Source: Halosolutus amylolyticus (lineage in GTDB: Archaea > Halobacteriota > Halobacteria > Halobacteriales > Natrialbaceae). From it: a DNA stretch of 64,000 nt. The translations under genes and the position numbers were made by a program. The DNA is taken from contig NZ_JALIQP010000006.1 of assembly GCF_023566055.1 (NCBI RefSeq), positions 62,001-126,000 of the forward strand. The letters are read 5' to 3'. Shown here piece after piece: positions 59,144 through 64,000 of this stretch. Positions within the stretch are counted from its first letter, which is position 1, and every line of letters starts with the position of its first letter. Below the pieces are notes generated by a model. The model ran no database searches and was not told the origin of the DNA. It saw only the letters and a program-made list of their open reading frames with translations.

Positions 59144-59155
59144 CGAACATGTTCT
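59144..59155 (+). promoter_or_regulatory. operator palindrome upstream of nirK copy 2
   Basis: CGAACATGTTCT (one mismatch to the perfect palindrome) is followed by GGG and an AT-rich GTTTTCTTTC, giving the motif-TATA order seen elsewhere. The predicted transcript has a leader of about 45 nt containing GAGGAGA before ATG 59233. Confidence 0.65.
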
Positions 59156-59232
59156 GGGGTTTTCTTTCTCCGGGGGAATCGCCGAGGGTGCTGAACGTAT
59201 GCAGGGTGTACGTAGAACCGAGGAGAAGCACA

Positions 59233-60318
59233 ATGACCCAAACCACAGCAAATCGACGGCGGTTCATGCAGGTGATCGGAGCAACCGGCGCAGTCGCGGT
59301 CGCCGGCTGTCTCGGCAACGACGCCGACGCGTCGGAGAACAGTACCGAGAGCGAGGACGAGGAGGGACTGCCTGCGGCGAAGGCTGTGGACGCCGATCGG
59401 ATCGCTCGCGACCCGACCGACATTCCCGGTCCCGTCGACTGGAACGAGCCCCGCGAACACGACATCACGCTCGAGACCGAGCGCGTGACCGCCGAAATCG
59501 AGCCCGGCGTCACCTTCGAGTACATGACCTTCGGCGGACAGGTCCCCGGTCCGATGGTCCGGGTCCGCCAGGGCGACACGGTGAACCTCACGTTCGACGT
59601 CCCGGACGACATGAACATCGACATGCACAACGTCGACTTCCACGCGGTCTACGGTCCCGGCGGCGGTGCGGACGCCACGACGCTCGCCCCGGGTGACGAC
59701 CCCACGCAGATCAGCTTCACGGCCGAGTACGCCGGGGCGTTCATTTACCACTGTGCGGTCCCGAACATGGACCAGCACATCAGCTCCGGGATGTTCGGCT
59801 CGATCCTCGTCGAACCCGAGGACGGCCTCCCCGAGGTCGACCACGAGTTCTACCTCGGCCAGCACGAGATCTACACGGATGGCGAAGTCGGCGAGGAAGG
59901 CCACCACGGCTTCGACTTCGACGCCATGAAGAAAGAAGAGCCCACCTACGTGGTGTTCAACGGCCAGGCCTACGGCTTCACCGAGGACGGCGTCGGACCG
60001 ATGGAGGCCAACACGGGCGAGACCGCCCGGGTCTACTTCGCCAACGGTGGCCCGAACCTGCTGAGTTCGCTCCACCCGATCGGGAACGTCTGGAGCAACT
60101 ACTACCGCGACGGGGACCTGCTCTCCGAACCCGACAAGAACATCGAGACGGCCCCGATCGCCCCCGGGACGACCGCGGCCGGCGAGATGGAGTTCCCCGT
60201 CCCCGGCCCGGTCAAGATCGTCGACCACGCGCTCAGCCGCGTCGTCCACAAGGGCGCACTCGCCGTCGTCGACGTCGCCGGCGAGGAGAATCCCGACGTC
60301 TACGACGGGGATCCGTAA
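59233..60318 (+). CDS. nirK: copper-containing nitrite reductase NirK, copy 2 (361 aa)
   Basis: Twin-arginine lipoprotein signal (NRRRFMQVIGATGAVAVAGC) and all type 1 and type 2 copper ligands as in copy 1 (HNVDFH, YHC, HISSGM, VDHAL). The signal region, N-terminal linker and last third differ from copy 1 by many substitutions, and SSW-HP is SSL-HP here, whereas the middle is identical at DNA level. The ATG was chosen for the Shine-Dalgarno-like GAGGAG 8 nt upstream and the signal peptide. Regulation through the operator at 59144 is likely. Confidence 0.93.
   Translation: MTQTTANRRRFMQVIGATGAVAVAGCLGNDADASENSTESEDEEGLPAAKAVDADRIARDPTDIPGPVDWNEPREHDITLETERVTAEIEPGVTFEYMTFGGQVPGPMVRVRQGDTVNLTFDVPDDMNIDMHNVDFHAVYGPGGGADATTLAPGDDPTQISFTAEYAGAFIYHCAVPNMDQHISSGMFGSILVEPEDGLPEVDHEFYLGQHEIYTDGEVGEEGHHGFDFDAMKKEEPTYVVFNGQAYGFTEDGVGPMEANTGETARVYFANGGPNLLSSLHPIGNVWSNYYRDGDLLSEPDKNIETAPIAPGTTAAGEMEFPVPGPVKIVDHALSRVVHKGALAVVDVAGEENPDVYDGDP
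59458..60047. repeat. 590-bp tract identical to 45204-45793 (nirK copies)
   Basis: Second member of the identical pair within the nirK paralogues; see the first member for extent. Borders are abrupt on both sides. Confidence 0.93.
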
Positions 60319-60351
60319 CGCGTCCGGCTTCTCCCGAGGCGGCTCTCGACA

Positions 60352-60477
60352 CTACGTCCAGACGCGGAGGCACTCGGTCGAACAGAAGTGCAGATCGATC
60401 GGGTCCGCACCGTCGGCGTCGACGTGGGTCGTGAGCGTGTACGCGACCTCGTCCGCGCGACAGTTATCACAGTTCAT
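60352..60477 (-). CDS. small CxxC...CxxxC zinc protein, DUF7576-like (41 aa)
   Basis: The minus strand from ATG 60477 encodes 41 residues beginning MNCDNCRADEVAYTL and ending LHFCSTECLRVWT. The paired knuckles CDNC and FCSTEC give the MYM/TRASH-like treble-clef pattern of short haloarchaeal metal-binding proteins. TATA-like CATATTCAAA about 27 nt upstream (near 60504) supports the start. It converges on nirK copy 2 (34 bp between stops). TRASH-type fingers often bind copper or zinc, which would fit the neighbourhood, but that is inference. Confidence 0.75.
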   Translation of the reverse strand: MNCDNCRADEVAYTLTTHVDADGADPIDLHFCSTECLRVWT

Positions 60478-60596
60478 ACTCGCCATCCCCACCTCGAAGG
60501 GTTTGAATATGCACCCATTAGCCGGTTGCTTCGGCGGTTAGTGTCGGGTTAGAACGGGACAAGAGTTTGTTGAAATCGATAGCGGACGGGCGTCTC

Positions 60597-61592
60597 TCAG
60601 GCGGGTGCGCCTTCCTCGGCCTCGAGCAGTTCGTGATACCGGTTGCGGATGGTAACCTCCGAAATGCTCGCGACCTCGCTGACGTCGTTCTGGGTGACCT
60701 TCTCGTTCGTCAGGAGGGCCCCGGCGTAGACCGCCGCGGCGGCGAGGCCGACCGGCGACTTCCCCGAGTGGACCCCGTTCTCCTTGGCCGTCTGGAGGAG
60801 CCCGCGAGCGCGCCGCTCGGTCTCGTCGGAGAGGTCGAGGTCGCTCGCGAAGCGGGGGACGTAGCTCTCGGGATCGGCCGGCTTCACTTCGAGGCCGAGT
60901 TCGCGGATCACGTACCGGTAGGTCCGGGCGACCTCGTCTTTCCCGACGCGACTGACGGCCGAGATCTCGTCGAGGCTCCGCGGCGTGCCGGCCTGGCGAG
61001 CGGCGGCGTACAGCGAGGCCGTCGCGACGCCCTCGATCGATCGGCCCGGGAGGAGGTCCTCCTCGAGCGCGCGGCGGTAGATGACGCTGGCGGTCTCGCG
61101 GACGTTCTCGGGGAGACCCAGAGCCGAGGCCATCCGATCGATTTCACCGAGCGCCTGCTTGAGGTTGCGTTCTTTCGAGTCGCGGGTGCGGAACCGCTCG
61201 TTCCAGGTGCGAAGCCGCTGCATCTTCTGGCGCTGGCGGGAACTCAGGGACTTCCCGTAGGCGTCTTTGTCCTGCCAGCCGATGTTCGTCGAGAGCCCCT
61301 GGTCGTGCATCATGTTCGTCGTGGGAGCACCGACGCGACTCTTCTCGTCTTTCTCCGCGGCGTCGAACGCGCGCCACTCCGGTCCGCGATCGATCTCGCC
61401 CTCGTCGACGACGAGGCCGCAGTCGTCGCAGACGGTCTCGGCGCGTTCGGCGTTCGAGAGCAGTCGGCCGCCACACTCGGGGCACTGCTCGCGCTCGTCG
61501 GCCTGTTCGTGTTCGTCCGCCCGCTCACCGGGCGATTCGGATTCGCTCTGGCGCCGCTCGGTGCTCCGCGTTCGGATGGGAGAATCAGTCAT
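60597..61592 (-). CDS. tfb: transcription initiation factor TFB (331 aa)
   Basis: An N-terminal zinc ribbon, CPECGGRL and CDDCGLVVDEG (about 37-62), then the B-finger/linker GPEWRAFDAAEKDEKSRVGAP and a conserved TNIGWQDKDAYGKSLS. Two cyclin-like repeats follow (about 130-215 and 225-320), with IEGVATASLYAAAR and GLAAAAVYAGALL as the matching helices. It recruits RNA polymerase to TBP-bound promoters. The acidic/Ser-rich N-terminal 35 residues are haloarchaeal. Haloarchaea have several TFB paralogues; which one this is cannot be told. Confidence 0.95.
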   Translation of the reverse strand: MTDSPIRTRSTERRQSESESPGERADEHEQADEREQCPECGGRLLSNAERAETVCDDCGLVVDEGEIDRGPEWRAFDAAEKDEKSRVGAPTTNMMHDQGLSTNIGWQDKDAYGKSLSSRQRQKMQRLRTWNERFRTRDSKERNLKQALGEIDRMASALGLPENVRETASVIYRRALEEDLLPGRSIEGVATASLYAAARQAGTPRSLDEISAVSRVGKDEVARTYRYVIRELGLEVKPADPESYVPRFASDLDLSDETERRARGLLQTAKENGVHSGKSPVGLAAAAVYAGALLTNEKVTQNDVSEVASISEVTIRNRYHELLEAEEGAPA

Positions 61593-61788
61593 TGTGTTGA
61601 AACTGGGTCGAGACGCTCGCTGGAAAACGCTCTAGCGTGGACGCGAATGATCACTCGTCAACACTTAACTACTTCGATCGTACCACCGGTGAACGTCGGG
61701 ATTCGGTCGGCGACGGGAGGCGGTTCGACGTCGGGACCTTCCCGACGGTATCGAAACCCTTACTCTCCGGAGGCCGGTGGGATCAGGT

Positions 61789-62067
61789 ATGAGCGAGGAC
61801 GCCGTCAGTACCGAGGAGGTCCGCCACGTCGCGGAACTCGCCCGCGTCGACCTCACGAACGAGGAGGTCGACCAGTTCACGGGGCAGTTCGCGGACATCC
61901 TCGAGTACTTCGAGACGCTCGACGAGGTGCCGGAGGTCGATCGCGAGACCACGCTGACGAACGTGATGCGCCCGGACGAGGAGCGGGACTCGCTGGACAC
62001 CGAGGAAGCGCTCCGGAACGCGTCCGAAACGGAGGACGGCTACTTCAAGGGGCCGAACGTTTCCTGA
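61789..62067 (+). CDS. gatC: Asp/Glu-tRNA amidotransferase subunit GatC (92 aa)
   Basis: Small GatC subunit wrapping the GatA-GatB interface: VSTEEVRHVAELARVDLT at the N-terminus, ILEYFETLDEVPEVD in the middle, and C-terminal NVMRPDEERDSL, the conserved R-D-D-like segment. ATG 61789 follows a TATA-like CCCTTACTC by 27 nt. GatA begins 2 bp after its stop; gatB is not in the window. Confidence 0.94.
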   Translation: MSEDAVSTEEVRHVAELARVDLTNEEVDQFTGQFADILEYFETLDEVPEVDRETTLTNVMRPDEERDSLDTEEALRNASETEDGYFKGPNVS

Positions 62068-62069
62068 TC

Positions 62070-63344
62070 ATGTCGTCGAACATCTTCATCACCGAGGAGC
62101 GGATCGAGGGCGACGATGACGGCCCGCTGGCCGGGAAGACGATCGCCGTCAAGGACAACATCTCCACCGAGGGCGTCCGGACCACCTGTGGCTCGCGGAT
62201 GCTCGCGGACTACGTTCCGCCCTACGACGCCACCGTCGTCGAACGGGTGAAAGCCGCCGGCGGGACGATCGTCGGCAAGGCGAACATGGACGAGTTCGGG
62301 ATGGGAACGACGAACGAGACGTCGTACTTCGGCTCGGTCGAGAACCCGGCCGCTCCCGGCCGCGTTCCGGGCGGGTCCTCCGGCGGATCGGCGGCCGCCG
62401 TCGCCGCCGGCGAGGCCGACCTCGCGCTCGGCTCCGACACCGGCGGCTCGGTCCGCTGTCCCGCCGCGTTCTGCGGCGTCGTCGGCATCAAACCGACCTA
62501 CGGGCTGGTCTCGCGCTACGGGCTGGTCGCCTACGGGAACAGTCTCGAGCAGATCGGCCCCTTCGCGACCACCGTCGAGGGCGCGGCCGCCTTGCTCGAC
62601 GTGATCGCGGGGAGCGACGATCGGGACGCGACGACGCACGAGGGGCCACTCGAGGCGGACGAAACCTACGCCGACGCCGCCACCGGCGACGTCGACGGCC
62701 TGCAGATCGGCGTGCCGACCGAACTGCTCGACGGGGCCCACGAGGGCGTCGTCGAGACGTTCTGGGACGCGATCGCCGACCTCGAGGACCGCGGGGCCGA
62801 GTACCACGAGGTCAGCCTCCCCTCGATCGAACACGCCGTCGAGGCCTACTACGTGATCGCGATGTCGGAAGCGTCCTCGAACCTCGCCCGGTTCGACGGC
62901 GTCCGGTACGGCCACGACGCCGACGCCGACGGAAACTGGAACGAGGCGTTCGCCCGGACCCGCGAGGAAGGGTTCGGCGACGAGGTCAAACGGCGCATCC
63001 TCCTTGGAACCTACGCGCTCTCGGCCGGCTACCACGACAAGTACTACAAGAAGGCTCAGGACGCCCGCGCGTGGGTCAAGCAGGACTTCGACGAGGCGCT
63101 CTCGGAGGCCGACGTCCTCGCGTCGCCGACGATGCCAGTGCCGCCGTTCGAACTCGGCGAGAGCCTCGACGACCCGTTGCAGATGTACCTCGCGGACGCG
63201 AACACGGTACCGGTCAACCTCGCCGACCTGCCCGCGATCTCCGTTCCCGCAGGAGAAACCGACGGCCTCCCCGTCGGCCTGCAACTCGTCGGTCCCGCGT
63301 TCGGCGAAGAACGGTTGATCCGAGCGGCCAGCGCGATCGCCTGA
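62070..63344 (+). CDS. gatA: Asp/Glu-tRNA amidotransferase subunit GatA (424 aa)
   Basis: Amidase-signature enzyme that releases ammonia from glutamine to convert misacylated Asp-tRNA or Glu-tRNA. The Ser-cisSer-Lys triad is complete: Lys in IAVKDNISTEGV (about 28-39), cis-Ser in PGGSSGGSAAAVAAG (about 101-115) and nucleophile Ser in LGSDTGGSVRCPAAF (about 121-135). Length is slightly short of bacterial GatA, usual for haloarchaea. In an operon with gatC. Confidence 0.95.
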   Translation: MSSNIFITEERIEGDDDGPLAGKTIAVKDNISTEGVRTTCGSRMLADYVPPYDATVVERVKAAGGTIVGKANMDEFGMGTTNETSYFGSVENPAAPGRVPGGSSGGSAAAVAAGEADLALGSDTGGSVRCPAAFCGVVGIKPTYGLVSRYGLVAYGNSLEQIGPFATTVEGAAALLDVIAGSDDRDATTHEGPLEADETYADAATGDVDGLQIGVPTELLDGAHEGVVETFWDAIADLEDRGAEYHEVSLPSIEHAVEAYYVIAMSEASSNLARFDGVRYGHDADADGNWNEAFARTREEGFGDEVKRRILLGTYALSAGYHDKYYKKAQDARAWVKQDFDEALSEADVLASPTMPVPPFELGESLDDPLQMYLADANTVPVNLADLPAISVPAGETDGLPVGLQLVGPAFGEERLIRAASAIA

Positions 63345-63517
63345 TCCGGGCGGCCAGCGCGCTTACCAGGCCCGCCGCGGTCACCCCCGTTCCAGTCCGG
63401 CGGTGGGCATCGTTCCCGGTCGGCGATCGGTCGTCACGCCTGACGATCCCGATCGGAGATACCTTTTTATATTAACATTGCTTACAGTTCTCACAGCGGA
63501 TATCCAATCGAATTTCC

Positions 63518-63931
63518 ATGAAGATCGCACAGGACCACGAGGTCGAGTTCGACGAGTTCTCGCGAGCCTGCGATCTCGTCGAGGGGTACTTCGGCGAGAC
63601 GATCGACGACGTCGCGTTGCACGCGCCGGTGTCGCGGCGACAGCTCGTCGCCGTCCTCGCGCGGGCACAGCTCTCCGGCCGCCAGCTCGCCATCGACGGA
63701 CTGACCGAGGAGGGCGACGTCGTCTACCAGTCCAACGACGAGACTCTGCTCTGGCTCGATGGCAGCTTCTGGACCGACATGCGCGGCCTGCACCACCTCG
63801 ATGCCGACGAGGGACGTGCCGCCCGCGAAGTCCACCGGCGACTGATCGAGGTCATCGACGGCGACGTCCCCTACTACAACCGGGAACGGGACCCGTTCGT
63901 GCTGATCGAACGGTTCGATCCCTACGAGTGA
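63518..63931 (+). CDS. conserved hypothetical protein (137 aa)
   Basis: A soluble acidic protein with an N-terminal MKIAQDHEVEFDEFSRACDLVE, a compact mixed fold and a C-terminal VPYYNRERDPFVLIERFDPY; haloarchaeal proteins of this kind lack an assigned function. An AT-rich TATA-like CTTTTTATATTAAC (about 63462-63475) lies upstream, giving a leader of roughly 15-20 nt. No catalytic motif is visible. Confidence 0.75.
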   Translation: MKIAQDHEVEFDEFSRACDLVEGYFGETIDDVALHAPVSRRQLVAVLARAQLSGRQLAIDGLTEEGDVVYQSNDETLLWLDGSFWTDMRGLHHLDADEGRAAREVHRRLIEVIDGDVPYYNRERDPFVLIERFDPYE

Positions 63932-63972
63932 CGGCCGAATCCACCTCTTCGATTACCTCGCGGTCGATCCGA

Positions 63973-64000
63973 TGACGTCACTCGAGACGGTCCGTACCAC
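63973..64000 (+). CDS. possible start of a further gene, truncated by the window end
   Basis: ATG 63973 begins an open frame (MTSLETVRT) that continues to the window edge. Too little is present to judge; the GTG at 63931 closes in frame before it. Confidence 0.25.

Overview
The window is chromosomal DNA from a haloarchaeon (class Halobacteria). This rests on high G+C (about two thirds), very acidic predicted proteins, archaeal-type genes (TFB, uL10/P1-type stalk proteins, GatCA, HalX response regulator, Bat-type HTH regulator, HEWD protein, several DUF2249 proteins), Tat-type lipoprotein signals, and TATA-like boxes about 27 nt upstream of start codons, as expected for mostly leaderless transcripts. 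A member of the Natrialbales/Haloterrigena-Natrinema group is plausible, but the sequence read by eye does not settle the genus. No rRNA, tRNA, CRISPR array, transposase or integrase was recognised.

Layout. 0-3.8 kb: a partial gene, small zinc-ribbon proteins, a methyltransferase, an array of four 43-bp repeats, a frameshifted MFS transporter and a cupin. 3.8-7.05 kb: a 1097-residue protein joining an actin/MreB-like ATPase domain to about 650 residues of coiled coil and a C-terminal hydrophobic anchor. 7-12 kb: MOSC protein, ATP-type PEP carboxykinase, a secreted acidic repeat protein, HEWD protein, CutA. 12-16 kb: ribosomal genes L11 and L1-L10-L12, the latter with a structured leader. 16-36 kb: metabolic and regulatory housekeeping genes (HAD, TctA-like permease, BtpA, old-yellow-enzyme, thioredoxin-fold protein, Lrp, aminotransferase, Eis-like GNAT, two DadA-like FAD oxidoreductases, a degenerate sensor kinase facing a HalX regulator, PurL, a Tat-exported M14 peptidase, PHP and Asn-synthase-like proteins). 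An 81-82 bp palindromic element is scattered five times here (20-36 kb), usually touching a stop codon.

36-60 kb is the most interesting part: an apparent nitrite/nitric-oxide respiration island. It holds Mrp; an NrfD/FeS quinol module with two paralogous small membrane proteins; a Bat-type regulator; three DUF2249 proteins; a CtaA-CtaB heme-synthesis fusion; two copper nitrite reductases (NirK) sharing a 590-bp identical tract; a halocyanin lacking the axial Met; Sco, TlpA and CcdA maturation proteins; and a CuA-containing heme-copper enzyme of the B (ba3-like) family whose active-site tyrosine is replaced by glutamine, so probably a nitric oxide reductase. A FixI-like copper P-type ATPase follows. 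A 12-bp palindrome, CGAAY-N2-RTTCG, lies just upstream of the TATA region of at least seven genes in the island and looks like the operator of a regulon. Two histidine kinase genes (52.3-54.5 kb), the second clearly lower in G+C, sit inside the island.

Working model (inference): quinol electrons pass through the NrfD/FeS module and blue copper proteins to NirK, which makes NO; the Gln-variant heme-copper enzyme consumes NO; Sco/TlpA/CcdA/CopA/CtaAB assemble the copper and heme centres; and the palindrome-binding regulator switches the set on under low oxygen or NO. 60-64 kb returns to housekeeping: a DUF7576-like zinc protein, TFB, GatC, GatA and a conserved hypothetical.
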